Origin: Cellvibrio fontiphilus_A
Lineage (GTDB): Bacteria; Pseudomonadota; Gammaproteobacteria; Pseudomonadales; Cellvibrionaceae
DNA: 64,000 nucleotides
Direction of reading: 5' to 3'
NCBI RefSeq assembly: GCF_042646205.1
Contig: NZ_JBHRTF010000003.1
Location: forward strand, 124,001-188,000
Every line of letters starts with the position of its first letter. The first letter of the stretch is position 1. This document shows positions 25,576 through 34,954 of the stretch, in pieces. The notes beneath the pieces were generated by a model. The model was not told where the DNA came from and ran no database searches. It saw only the letters and a program-made list of their open reading frames with translations. Position numbers and translations under genes: made by a program.

Positions 25576-25764
25576 ATGCGTTGGGAATACAAAACAATCA
25601 AATACAAAAAGCGCAGTTTTTTTTCAGGCTCATTGGATATCGATGAATTAAATCAGGAGCTGAATGCCTTGGGGCGGGAAGGGTGGGAACTGGTGAGTAT
25701 TTGCCCTGCTATTTTTATGGGTGCTCCCCAAGGGCTTGTTGCTGTTTTAAAACGATCCCACTAA
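25576..25764 (+). CDS. DUF4177 small protein
   Basis: A 62-residue protein matching the DUF4177 pattern: WEYKTIKYKK at the N-terminus and LNALGREGWELVSICP in the centre, then a hydrophobic strand and a basic end. The function is unknown. It starts 5 nt after the ribbon-helix-helix gene and ends before a strong terminator, so it is the last gene of the SPFH cassette. Confidence 0.8.
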   Translation: MRWEYKTIKYKKRSFFSGSLDIDELNQELNALGREGWELVSICPAIFMGAPQGLVAVLKRSH

Positions 25765-25784
25765 GGCGATAAATTTCCACAGCA

Positions 25785-25818
25785 CAACAAAAAAGCAGCC
25801 GAGGCTGCTTTTTTGTTG
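25785..25818. terminator. strong bidirectional terminator after the SPFH cassette
   Basis: A perfect 15-bp stem CAACAAAAAAGCAGC / GCTGCTTTTTTGTTG with a 4-nt loop (CGAG), located between convergent genes. Confidence 0.93.
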
Positions 25819-25838
25819 GTTGCGATTTCTAGTCAACC

Positions 25839-26558
25839 CTATTCAAAATATTCCGGATGTTCCTGGGGGATAACCTCCAGAATGTTGTAAACGTCTTTTA
25901 AGTGAACGCTCATCGCCGCCGCTGCTTTTTCTGCTGAACCAGATTTAATGGCTTTGATAATACCGGCATGCTGACTCAGAATGCGCTTGTATTGCCCGCT
26001 TACGTGTAAGCTCAAACTACGCACTCTATCCATGTGCGCCTTCTCGGCTTCTATAAGCGATGCTACACGTGCGTAGTGGGTAAAACCGGCCAGAGTTTGG
26101 TGAAAGTTATCGTCCAGATTTTGGAAGGCGAGCGCGTCATCATCGGCTGCGGCAATTTTTTGGTCAGCAATAATTTTGTCGCAGGCAGCAACTACCTCCA
26201 GTCTTGTCGCCTCATCCGTATTTATCGCCAAGTGGCCTACTACTGCAACTTCCAGCGCTTCGCGGATAAAACGCGCTTCCAGGATTTTATCCATGCTGAA
26301 CTTGGAAACATAAGTACCGCGTTGCGGCAACACTTCCACAAACCCAATGTTGGATAACTGGATCAGCGCTTCGCGTACCGGTGTCCGGCTCACGCCAAAC
26401 TGCTGCGCCAGTGCAGTTTCGGAAATCATTTGGCCGGGCAGCAACTCCATTCCAATAATCGCATCGCGAATAAAACCAAAGATCTGACTGGCAGCAGGGC
26501 GATCATACGAAAGCTCTTTGGCATCGGTGCGCATGCTGATTACAGGCTGTTTAGCCAC
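25839..26558 (-). CDS. GntR-family (FadR/FCD subgroup) transcriptional regulator
   Basis: A 239-residue regulator with an N-terminal winged helix (FIRDAIIGMELLPGQMISE, then QFGVSRTPVREALIQL) and a C-terminal all-helical FCD effector domain (about residues 90-225) carrying metal-type positions (Asp/His in NLDDNFHQTL, SLHVSGQY, HAGIIKAI). FCD regulators usually sense carboxylic acids or sugar acids. The GTG at 26558 is chosen because GAGGAG lies 6 nt upstream; a longer frame to 26618 lacks such a signal. The gene stands alone and no target operon is adjacent. Confidence 0.85.
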   Translation of the reverse strand: MAKQPVISMRTDAKELSYDRPAASQIFGFIRDAIIGMELLPGQMISETALAQQFGVSRTPVREALIQLSNIGFVEVLPQRGTYVSKFSMDKILEARFIREALEVAVVGHLAINTDEATRLEVVAACDKIIADQKIAAADDDALAFQNLDDNFHQTLAGFTHYARVASLIEAEKAHMDRVRSLSLHVSGQYKRILSQHAGIIKAIKSGSAEKAAAAMSVHLKDVYNILEVIPQEHPEYFE

Positions 26559-26859
26559 GGTATTCTCCTCAAATAAATTGAAGGCCGAAGTGTACGTTAA
26601 GGATGAAATTTTATGCAAATATGAAATGAAAACGGTATCATAAAGTCAAAATGACAAAAAGGTTGACCGACTAGTATGCAAGGGTTAGGATAGCACCAAT
26701 GTTCAATGTTTTCTCGTCGGGAGATATTGAACAGGGGTTGTGTTTGACCTTTTCTGGCAGATGCAAGCTGCGTCTGCCAGTTTTTTCACAACCGATTGAG
26801 CTTTATTGTTCCGAATTTTTGACCTCTCTCCTTAGCGGTAGCCTAAACAAGCTGCTGCT
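26559..26859. other. intergenic region upstream of the GntR-type regulator
   Basis: About 300 bp between the GntR regulator start and the terminators of the DUF349 gene. It should contain the regulator promoter. A plus-strand open frame (26699-27022) runs through it into the antisense of the DUF349 gene, but it has no family resemblance and is not called. No RNA gene or mobile element is seen. Confidence 0.5.
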
Positions 26860-26910
26860 TTTTTTATGCCTAAAATTTAGGCATAAAAAAGGGCAGAAAA
26901 ATCTGCCCTT
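26860..26910 (-). terminator. two tandem terminator hairpins after the DUF349 gene
   Basis: Reading the minus strand out of the DUF349 gene, the first hairpin is AAGGGCAGA / TCTGCCCTT (26889-26910, 9-bp stem, 4-nt loop) followed at once by a T run. The second is a 15-bp inverted repeat centred on 26875 (TTTTTTATGCCTAAA arms, 26860-26890), also with A/T tracts. The back-to-back arrangement gives a double terminator. Confidence 0.85.
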
Positions 26911-26944
26911 ATCGTTTATTGCCAAGAATATATTTGACTGGATT

Positions 26945-29539
26945 TTACCCTGCCAACTGCAGGCGGCATTCATTGAACCGTGCAAACAAGGGTGCGTAGT
27001 CTGTTGTAGCAACGGCAGATAATAAAATCCATTCGCTCATCAATGGCTCAAAGTGAGTATCGCGCTGGCCAAAACCTTGCTGCATTTGCTGGACTTGATA
27101 TTCCATGCGCGTTTGTTTATCGCTAGCAGGGCTCTCTTTGCCCGCTAATATCTCAGCGCGAATGGTGAGGGTGCGCAAAGCTTGTGTATTAGCGGTTTGC
27201 TCTGCGGCGCCAACTGACTCGGCTTTTGCCAAACGTTGTTGAACCAGACTCAGGCAGCCACTTGGCCAGCGTTGGGTATTGGCGATCAAGGTTTCCAATG
27301 CTGATTTTTGCTTGGCTAATTCTGTAGCAGGTTTTTGCGCTATGACGGCCAACTCATATTCACGCAGCGCATCCAGTGCGGTGAACAAATCCTGCCAACT
27401 TTGCTGTTCAGCCTGAGCGCGAGCACTATCGCGTTTGGTAGCAATGGCCGTCATAGCGGCAGAAAATTTTTGCTGCAGGGATTTTATGGCTTCCTTGGGG
27501 AGTTCCAGTGCAGAAAAATCGGCCTGGATTGCTTCTATGTCTATCTTGGCAGCTTTGATTTCCTCGGCTGAGCGAGCGGCAATAGTGTGAAGTTGTGCAA
27601 TCAGCTCCTCTGCTTTTTGTGCAATGGCATCGCGCGCTGCTTTGGCGTTTTCAAATGCCTGGCTGCGGCGGGCAAAAATAGCGTCACAGTGTTTACGGAA
27701 TTCTTGCCAGAGTTGTTGATCCTCTTTGTGCCAGCTTTTGCCGATGGTTTTCCATTCTGCCTGCAGCTGTTTGGCAGTCTCTGCAGCGTTGCGCAGTTCG
27801 GTGCTCTCAAGCGCATCGCTAGCGGCTAATAATGATTCTGCCTGTTCGATGAGTTGTTGCTTGGCCGCTTTATTGTTTTCGTATTCCTGGGTGATTTTGC
27901 TAAATAGCTGCTCCATCAGGGATTCAAATTCTTTTTGCAAATCATTACCTGCTTTGCGTGGCACCGGCCAATAGGTTTGCCATTCACTACGCGCGGTTTT
28001 CAGTGTTTGCTCTACATCTTTCCAAACAGCATTAGTGAAATCATAGCCTGATAGATATTGATTAAGTTGGCTTACTAATCCGCGGCGTTTATTTAAGTTG
28101 GCTTCACGCGCAGCGCTTTGGGCTTCAAAAAATTCCTTGCAGGGTGCGTAGGCGACAGCAGAAGCTTGCTGGAATTGTTGCCACAAATCGTCGTCTTGTT
28201 GTTGCGCGCCTTTGCTGACTTCTTTCCAGCTGTCTTGTAATTCATGAATTTTGGTGGCGCGCGCTTCGGGGTTGAGATCGCTTGCTGCCAGTGCTTGCAT
28301 TTGACTGATAAGCGCTTCTTTTTTCGGCGTTACTGCAAATTCATGCCAGTCACCCAGCTTGGCGAGTTGAGCTTCAAAGTCTTCCAGTTTAGCCTGAATG
28401 CCTTTGGGGATTTCCTGTGCTGCAGTTGTCAGCTCTGCGCGTTTCTCTTCCAATTCTTTTTGAATCGCGCGCGCTTTGCGCACAAAACCCTGTTCTGCAG
28501 CCCAAAGCCCTTTGCGTGCCAATTCACCAAATTCACGCAAGCTATTTTTTACTGCTTGTTCTGCCTGTTTGCGCTCTGCCCAAATGGCATCCAGTTTGGC
28601 TTTGGCTTCCTGTAATGCTTCTGGCAACTCTTCACCCAAATCGCGCGCAGTTTTAGCAAACTGTTGCAGTTTATGTTGCGCCGCTTTCAGTGTTTCGCTG
28701 TCTTCTGCTTGTTGCAACATCCCGGCAATCTGTTGAGCTGTGCCGGAGGTTTTGATTTGGTCGATTAAGTTCAGTGTTTGCTGTTTGCGTTGTTCAAATT
28801 CTTTGGTGAGCTTTTCCAGTGGCAGCTGGCGATTCGCCGCAAGGCGAACTGCATTACCCAGTTCCTGGATTTTGACTTCGTAGTTGGCGTTTACTAATTC
28901 ATCAATATGAGTTGCGCGATAAATGTCCTGCGCCATGGCTTTTAAATTTTGCAGCGCTTCTTGTGCAAGTTGCAGTGCTTGCGCGTCAAGCGCGATTTTT
29001 TCTTCTTCGTCAGCAATCGCTTGCGCGCGTGCAGCCATTTTGTTTTCGCAGGCGGATAATGCGCTTTGGTAGCGGGTTTGGATAGCTGCTGAAACCTGCC
29101 CCAAGGATTGCCACTCATTTTCCAGTGCTGTCAATTTTGCTTTAAATAAAGCATCAGCCTCCTGATGGACATGGCGTTCCAGTTTTTCACAAATACGCGC
29201 TGCGCTTAATTCCAGCTCGGCGAGTTTGGCGTCTTCTGCTTTGAACAGGTCAAGTTTGCCTTTAACGATTTTAAAAACATTTTTATCTTTGCTTTTGGCG
29301 GTTTTTGCCAGTTGTTCAAGTAATTCACGGCTATGGATTTTTTCGGCTGCAGCCTGGCGCAACGGGCTGGTGGCACCTTCACTGGCTAGTTTTAATAGCT
29401 CCAGCTCGTCATGGGTTTGTTCAACAATATCCACACTAATAACGGGCTTGGGTGGTTTTACCTCGGCGACCACAATAGGAGCTGCCTTGATGGGTTCTAC
29501 TTTATTTTTTGCACCAAATAGTTTGCGTAATAATTTCAT
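26945..29539 (-). CDS. DUF349 coiled-coil protein
   Basis: An 864-residue, highly charged, mostly helical protein composed of several DUF349 repeats, each about 70 residues with a conserved Trp (for example LQDSWKEVSKGAQQQDDDLW and LQAEWKTIGKSWHKEDQQLW). Residues about 1-45 are a basic, Pro-containing N-terminus (MKLLRKLFGAKNK). No enzymatic motif, signal peptide or membrane helix is visible, so it is predicted cytosolic. The function of the family is not established. It is followed by a double terminator and lies 83 nt downstream of ydiJ, on the same strand. Confidence 0.85.
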   Translation of the reverse strand: MKLLRKLFGAKNKVEPIKAAPIVVAEVKPPKPVISVDIVEQTHDELELLKLASEGATSPLRQAAAEKIHSRELLEQLAKTAKSKDKNVFKIVKGKLDLFKAEDAKLAELELSAARICEKLERHVHQEADALFKAKLTALENEWQSLGQVSAAIQTRYQSALSACENKMAARAQAIADEEEKIALDAQALQLAQEALQNLKAMAQDIYRATHIDELVNANYEVKIQELGNAVRLAANRQLPLEKLTKEFEQRKQQTLNLIDQIKTSGTAQQIAGMLQQAEDSETLKAAQHKLQQFAKTARDLGEELPEALQEAKAKLDAIWAERKQAEQAVKNSLREFGELARKGLWAAEQGFVRKARAIQKELEEKRAELTTAAQEIPKGIQAKLEDFEAQLAKLGDWHEFAVTPKKEALISQMQALAASDLNPEARATKIHELQDSWKEVSKGAQQQDDDLWQQFQQASAVAYAPCKEFFEAQSAAREANLNKRRGLVSQLNQYLSGYDFTNAVWKDVEQTLKTARSEWQTYWPVPRKAGNDLQKEFESLMEQLFSKITQEYENNKAAKQQLIEQAESLLAASDALESTELRNAAETAKQLQAEWKTIGKSWHKEDQQLWQEFRKHCDAIFARRSQAFENAKAARDAIAQKAEELIAQLHTIAARSAEEIKAAKIDIEAIQADFSALELPKEAIKSLQQKFSAAMTAIATKRDSARAQAEQQSWQDLFTALDALREYELAVIAQKPATELAKQKSALETLIANTQRWPSGCLSLVQQRLAKAESVGAAEQTANTQALRTLTIRAEILAGKESPASDKQTRMEYQVQQMQQGFGQRDTHFEPLMSEWILLSAVATTDYAPLFARFNECRLQLAG

Positions 29540-29579
29540 AGTCGTGATTTCGTCAGTCAGTGAGTAGGCAGGTTATGTT

Positions 29580-29600
29580 GCAGCGGCTCAAGGCCGCTGC
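29580..29600. repeat. inverted repeat between ydiJ and the DUF349 gene
   Basis: GCAGCGGC (29580-29587) and GCCGCTGC (29593-29600) form an 8-bp GC-rich stem with a 5-nt loop, just after the ydiJ stop on the minus strand. No T tract follows, so it is more likely a partial terminator, an attenuator or an mRNA-stabilising hairpin than a complete rho-independent terminator. Confidence 0.45.
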
Positions 29601-29622
29601 GTTGGGTTTTATTGCGCAACAA

Positions 29623-32600
29623 TCAAATCAATTGCTGCAACAAAACTTGAACCGGATGCGGCAACTTAACATTGTCGATCCGTTTGGCTTGGCTGCGGCA
29701 TGAATAACCTGTCGCAGTCAGTTTTCCAGCATTAGCCGGGTTGTTCACTATTTGCGCCCAAGAGAGCGAGTAGATTTTTTTGGATGTTTCCAGATTGTCG
29801 GTTTCATGGCCGTAAGTGCCGGCCATGCCGCAGCAACCTGTTTCGATGATTTTTAATTGTTGGCCCAGCTGCGAAAATACGGTCTGCCAATCTTTCACTG
29901 AACTCACTGCATTGGTTTTTTCAGTGCAGTGAGCCAGTAAAGAATAATCAGCTGCTTTGAATTGGCTGTGACTATTTGTCAATACATCGGATTGTTTTGC
30001 CAGCCACTCCTGCAGCAGTTGTACTTTGGGTGCGTTATCGCCCAGTACCTTTTTGTATTCTGCGCGGTAGGCGAGCGTCATTGCTGGTTCAATGCCCACT
30101 AATGGAATACCCGAGGAGGCAATGCCATTTAGCTGGGTTGCGTTGGCATCGGCAGCTTTGGCGAATGCCTTTAAAAATCCGTGTACTTGCAGCGGTTTGC
30201 CGTTGGGTTTAAACGGTGCCAAAAGCGGTACAAACCCAAGTTTTTTCAACAGGGTTAACGTGTCTATCACCAGTGGTGTTTCAAAGTAACTAGTGAAGGC
30301 ATCCTGTACCAATATTACTGCTCTGGTTTTTTCGCTAGCACTAAGTTGGGCAATATTTTCCAGCGTAGCGTAGTTAACGCCCAATTTTTCCGCTGCTTTG
30401 TGCAGGCTAATGCCAGTGAGCAGAGGGCTGTCTACCATGCCAATAAAGCGAGCCATAAACTTTTGCATGAATTTAGGCTTCATAACAAGGTTGTAAGCCC
30501 AAGGCATTTTGGCCAGGGTAGGTACCATGTATTCCAAGCCACCAATAAAATAATCTTTTAATGGACGCAGGTAGCGGCTGTAATAGAGCTCTAAAAATTT
30601 TGCCCGAAACTCAGGCACATCCACTTTGATGGGGCATTGCCCCACGCAGGATTTACAAGCAAGGCAGCCCACCATTGACTCATGCACTTCGTGGGAGAAA
30701 TCGTAATCGCCCTTGCGTTTGCCCCAGGTATTCATTGCACGGCTTGTCAAGTTGAATAAAAAACTTGCGCGTTTTAATTTTTTACTTTCTTCCACGGCGT
30801 TGACGCCGCGCTCGCTCATCTGCTTGAGCCATTCGCGCATTAGTGATGCACGCCCCTTGGGCGAGTGCTTGCGTTCACGTGTGCCTTTCCAGCTGGGGCA
30901 CATGGCATCGTTTGGGTTCCAGCTGTAACACAATCCGTTGCCGTTGCAGTGCATACCTTCGCTATAACCCTCCCAGACTTGCACAGGAATTTTGCGGTCG
31001 TGTTGGCCGCGTGTTGTTACACCATCAATTTTTAATAATTCGATGCCCGCCGCCGGCGTGGCTATTTTCCCCGGGTTTAGTTGGTTGCGCGGGTCAAATA
31101 CGGCTTTGATACGTTGGATCTGCGGATATAACTCGCCAAAAAATGCCGGTGCATATTCCGAGCGCACGCCTTTGCCATGTTCGCCCCAGAGCAAGCCGTT
31201 GTATTTTTGTGTGAGTGCAACGACTTTATCGGTAATGAGGCGCACCATTTTTTCCTGTGCGGGATCTTTCATATCCAGTGCCGGGCGCACGTGCAGCACT
31301 CCGGCATCCACATGTCCAAACATGCCATAAGTGAGTTTGTGTTCATCCAGCACAGCGCGGAATTCTGCAATGAAATCGGCGAGGTTTTCCGGTGGTACGG
31401 CGGTATCTTCAACAAAGGGGACTGGGCGGATTTCACCCTCTACATTGCCCAATAATCCCACGGCTTTTTTGCGCATGCCCCAAATTTTATTTACGGCATC
31501 GCTGCCCCAGGCGATGGAATAACTAATGCGACCAGTATTTGGATCCTGTGCGGCTTGATCCAATAAGTCCGTCAGTTTTTTTACGTCGGCTTTTAATTCT
31601 TCATCTGAATTTGCGGTGTATTCAACGAGGTTTATGCCCTGAATCTTTTCCCCAGTCTCGGGGGCAGGAAAAAAATCCGCCACGCTGTGCCAGACAATAT
31701 CGTTCATCGCCAAATTCAGCACTTTTGAATCAACAGTTTCAATTGATGTTGGCTCTGCTGTCATCAGCTGTGTTGCATCGCGCAGGGCGGCATTGAAGTC
31801 GCGGTAGTTCACATTGATCAGCGCGCTACATTTGGGAATTGGTAATAAATTAATTTTGGCTTCAGTGATAAAACCCAGCGTACCTTCACTGCCGCACAAA
31901 ATATTATTGAGATTAAAACGGCCTTGTTCATCGCGTATATGTGCGAGGTCATAACCCGTCAGGCAGCGGTTCAGTTTGGGGAATTTTTGTTCGATCAGCG
32001 TGTGATGTTCACGTTGAATAGCATCAACCACACGATGGATATCGCCCACGCGATCATCGCGTTTCCACAAGTCTTCCAGTTCTTTTTCATCGATAGCTGC
32101 CGAGGTCCACAGGCTGCCATCGAGCAATACGGTAGTTAGTTCCAGCACATGATCGCGGGTTTTGCCGTAGCGACAGGAGCCCTGGCCTGAGGCATCGGTA
32201 TTAATCATGCCGCCAATAGTGGCGCGGTTGCTGGTAGAGAGTTCCGGCGCGAAGAACAGCCCATAGGGTTTGATGGCTGCATTTAATTGATCTTTCACTA
32301 CACCGCACTGCACCCGCACCCAACGCTCTTCGGCGTTGATCTCCAGAATCTGGTTCATGTATTTGGAGGTGTCTACCACCAAACCATCGGTGAGTGATTG
32401 GCCGTTGGTGCCGGTGCCGCCACCGCGCGGGCTGAGCACTATGTGTTGGAACTGCGGCTCCTGACTGAGCTTTGCGATGCGCACTAAGTCGGCAGTGTCG
32501 CGCGGGTAGAGCACACCTTGCGGCAATACCTGATAGATAGAGTTGTCAGTCGCCAACACCGTGCGGTTGGCATAGTCAGGGTTCAGGTCACCGCTAAAAC

Positions 32601-32676
32601 CCCGCCCGCGCAGGGCATCAATAAAGCTGAGGTACAGGGTTTGAACGGGCGATGTTTGCGCTATGCGTGGAATCAT
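29623..32676 (-). CDS. ydiJ: YdiJ-type FAD/Fe-S D-2-hydroxyglutarate dehydrogenase
   Basis: A 1017-residue fusion of an FAD-linked oxidase (glycolate oxidase/DLD type) and an Fe-S/CCG module, the size and layout of E. coli YdiJ, which oxidises D-2-hydroxyglutarate. The FAD-binding PCMH domain shows LSPRGGGTGTNGQSL near residue 80 and the C-terminal FAD-oxidase part lies near 330-560. A 4Fe-4S motif CLACKSCVGQCP is near 665, and a CCG-type motif ETGCCGMAG near 955. The ATG at 32676 gives the family start MIPRI; a TTG four codons earlier is in frame but weaker. The electron acceptor is not obvious from the context. Confidence 0.92.
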   Translation of the reverse strand: MIPRIAQTSPVQTLYLSFIDALRGRGFSGDLNPDYANRTVLATDNSIYQVLPQGVLYPRDTADLVRIAKLSQEPQFQHIVLSPRGGGTGTNGQSLTDGLVVDTSKYMNQILEINAEERWVRVQCGVVKDQLNAAIKPYGLFFAPELSTSNRATIGGMINTDASGQGSCRYGKTRDHVLELTTVLLDGSLWTSAAIDEKELEDLWKRDDRVGDIHRVVDAIQREHHTLIEQKFPKLNRCLTGYDLAHIRDEQGRFNLNNILCGSEGTLGFITEAKINLLPIPKCSALINVNYRDFNAALRDATQLMTAEPTSIETVDSKVLNLAMNDIVWHSVADFFPAPETGEKIQGINLVEYTANSDEELKADVKKLTDLLDQAAQDPNTGRISYSIAWGSDAVNKIWGMRKKAVGLLGNVEGEIRPVPFVEDTAVPPENLADFIAEFRAVLDEHKLTYGMFGHVDAGVLHVRPALDMKDPAQEKMVRLITDKVVALTQKYNGLLWGEHGKGVRSEYAPAFFGELYPQIQRIKAVFDPRNQLNPGKIATPAAGIELLKIDGVTTRGQHDRKIPVQVWEGYSEGMHCNGNGLCYSWNPNDAMCPSWKGTRERKHSPKGRASLMREWLKQMSERGVNAVEESKKLKRASFLFNLTSRAMNTWGKRKGDYDFSHEVHESMVGCLACKSCVGQCPIKVDVPEFRAKFLELYYSRYLRPLKDYFIGGLEYMVPTLAKMPWAYNLVMKPKFMQKFMARFIGMVDSPLLTGISLHKAAEKLGVNYATLENIAQLSASEKTRAVILVQDAFTSYFETPLVIDTLTLLKKLGFVPLLAPFKPNGKPLQVHGFLKAFAKAADANATQLNGIASSGIPLVGIEPAMTLAYRAEYKKVLGDNAPKVQLLQEWLAKQSDVLTNSHSQFKAADYSLLAHCTEKTNAVSSVKDWQTVFSQLGQQLKIIETGCCGMAGTYGHETDNLETSKKIYSLSWAQIVNNPANAGKLTATGYSCRSQAKRIDNVKLPHPVQVLLQQLI

Positions 32677-32879
32677 AGGGATAGTCAATCAGCAGCTAAT
32701 CTTGGGGCGGCATTCTACTCCCTTGCCTGAGTAAAGTCCTCGCCATCGGGCAGGTATAAGATACGATGAGCGCGTAAAAATAGCTCTCAATAGCAGCTGA
32801 ATTGATGGTTGACAGGCTGATGTTGATTGCACAGCCAGTCTGATGGCGGTGCAATCTTTTGATGTGTTTTTGACTATGC

Positions 32880-34382
32880 TTATAACAGCGAAAGTGCAGG
32901 GTTGGCTTCGGCTTGGTTATCCGCAGTTGGTTTGTTATCGGATGTACTGTTCAGCGATATCCGATTGCCTGCACCTGTGGTGGCCAAGCGGAATTCTTCT
33001 TGCTGCTGATGCCAGGCAATAATTTTGTGGTAGTTGAGTACGTTGTCCACAAATTTGACGGGTTCCCAACCGCGCATGTAACCGTGTTTGGCACGGCTGT
33101 AGTACTGATGTTTGGATAACAATGGCATATATTTGCGTACATCTTCCCACTTGCTGGGGTTGCCGCCCATGCGCTCGGTGAGTACACGGGCATCCTCCAG
33201 GTGACCTAAGCCTTGGTTGTAGGCAGCCAGAGCGAAGTAAAGCCGCTCCTCACCTTCAATTCGCTGTGGTAGGCGTTCCAGTAGCAATCGCAAGTATTTG
33301 GCGCCGCCGTAAATGCTTTGTTGTGGGTTTTCGCGATCTTTAATTCCCATCGCCTTGGCCGTTTTTTTGGTCAGCATCATCAGGCCACGAACGCCAGTAT
33401 GGGAGCGCGCATCGGCTTTCCAATGGGACTCCTGATAACTGATGGCGGCGAGCAACTGCCAATCCAGATCAAATTCTGTTGCTGCCGCTTTCATATCGTC
33501 TAACCATTGAGGCAGGCGTTGCTCCAAGCGGTAGGTGAGCGCCATAGCTTCACCGGTGGTGACTTCCTGTATATGACGGTCAAAAAATTCTTCGGTTACT
33601 CTAGCGAGGGTGCCGTCTGCCCGGATGCTATTCAAGTAGTCCTGCGCGGCTGCAAATAGCGAATTATCCTGGCTTTGTGGGAAAGCCCAAGCCAAGGCTT
33701 GTGGATCGCTGAGGTCAAAGGCTAGTTGCGCTCTTGGGTAGGAATAGCGATTTAATTCATAGGCGCTCGAATCTATGACGGCATAATCAGCTTCGCCTTT
33801 ATTTACCAATTCAAGCAGGTCAATCATTTCGGCATCGACTTCGCGCCAGTGTATTTCCGGAAAGTTGGCGCGCAATACAGTCAGGCGCTCTTTGTGGGAC
33901 GCGCTATCAACTATCAACACCTCTTTACCTTTAAGCGCCTCTGCATCGCCAGGTTGACCTTTGCGATTGTTGTAGATGAGTTGTTGCGTGACTTCCATAA
34001 AGGGAGTCGCAAAACTGAGCTGCCTGTTTTTGCTCTCTAATGAACTCAAGCCGGCGGCAGCAAAATGGTATTTTTTGTTTTCAACAGCAGACAGCATTGA
34101 ATCCAGATTGGATTCGTCTTCCAGGATCAGGCGAACACCCAATGAATCAGCAAAACCCTTTACCAGATTGTATTCAAACCCGGTAAGGCCATTAGGGCCT
34201 TCGTAATAGGTTGTAGGGCCATTGCTTGAAAGCACGCGCAATTCGCCTGTTTCAAGTACCTGCTCCAGCTGGGTTGGAGGGGTGCTACGTACCAGCACTA
34301 GGCTGCTGGCAATAAGTAAAGAGCCGATGATGAGGCTCAGGATGGACTTAATCACTACCAAAAAAGGTTTGCGAATTTCCAT
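32880..34382 (-). CDS. mltF: membrane-bound lytic murein transglycosylase F (MltF)
   Basis: A 500-residue two-domain lytic transglycosylase. An N-terminal membrane segment (about residues 10-31) is followed by an SBP_bac_3-type regulatory domain (about 40-265) and an SLT catalytic domain (about 290-430). Glu318 in AISYQESHW is the predicted catalytic acid, and YFALAAYNQGLGHL is the conserved second SLT motif. It cleaves peptidoglycan to 1,6-anhydromuropeptides at the outer or periplasmic membrane face. The tail (about 460-500) is low-complexity Asn/Ala/Thr. mltF divergent from purL is the usual gammaproteobacterial order. Confidence 0.93.
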   Translation of the reverse strand: MEIRKPFLVVIKSILSLIIGSLLIASSLVLVRSTPPTQLEQVLETGELRVLSSNGPTTYYEGPNGLTGFEYNLVKGFADSLGVRLILEDESNLDSMLSAVENKKYHFAAAGLSSLESKNRQLSFATPFMEVTQQLIYNNRKGQPGDAEALKGKEVLIVDSASHKERLTVLRANFPEIHWREVDAEMIDLLELVNKGEADYAVIDSSAYELNRYSYPRAQLAFDLSDPQALAWAFPQSQDNSLFAAAQDYLNSIRADGTLARVTEEFFDRHIQEVTTGEAMALTYRLEQRLPQWLDDMKAAATEFDLDWQLLAAISYQESHWKADARSHTGVRGLMMLTKKTAKAMGIKDRENPQQSIYGGAKYLRLLLERLPQRIEGEERLYFALAAYNQGLGHLEDARVLTERMGGNPSKWEDVRKYMPLLSKHQYYSRAKHGYMRGWEPVKFVDNVLNYHKIIAWHQQQEEFRLATTGAGNRISLNSTSDNKPTADNQAEANPALSLL

Positions 34383-34954
34383 AAAGGGTTACTCCGGTTT
34401 CTGAACTGCATCGCCCGAAAGGGTGTTCTATTTCGTGTGTGCGCATTCATGCCGAATCCAAATCCATTAATGACCCGTGCAAATACCCAGCCATGGTATA
34501 GGCAGTTTTTTATCGTGCCTAGCTTGTTTTTTGATCACATATAGGCTAGCGGATTGATTGTTATTTGACCTATTTTGCCTGGGTGTCACTGCTGACAAGG
34601 CTTTTGACGTTTTTCAGGCGGTATTGTTTGGCCGACAAACGGTAAAAAAAATGCCAATAAATGTTATTTTTTGGCTGGTTTTGGGGTGTTCTCATTGCCC
34701 CAAAGCGGTACATGCCGTAAATTTTTGTTAAAAATCTGCACAAAAAGCCAGCAAATTTAAGAACTTATGGGCATAAGGCGGGTGCCTGCTCACCGCTATT
34801 TAGTGTTTTACCGCTCTTTTGTGATTTCAGAAGTCCCGCCTCACTGATCAGGGCATGCACTGCCAGCGCCGGATAAAAACCTGCCTGAAGCCTCGTTAAA
34901 TCCAGTACAATAGCCGCCTTTTTCAATTCCCCCGATGCTGAGGCTCTTCCCACT
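34383..34954. other. 572-bp divergent intergenic region mltF-purL
   Basis: The region holds the promoters of mltF and purL. A possible purL promoter is TGCCTG (34882-34887) and TACAAT (34906-34911), spaced 18 bp. Small hairpins are visible, e.g. TTTGGGG (34680-34686) with CCCCAAA (34698-34704), but none has a terminator T tract. A minus-strand open frame at 34765-34953 lacks family resemblance. I see no PurR-like operator, riboswitch or RNA gene. Confidence 0.45.

Noticed and set aside
26699..27022. Plus-strand open frame of 107 residues
   Set aside because: It runs through the double terminator and into the antisense of the DUF349 gene; composition and sequence do not resemble a protein family.
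34765..34953. Minus-strand frame of 62 residues in the mltF-purL gap
   Set aside because: No ribosome site, overlaps the likely purL promoter, and no recognisable similarity.
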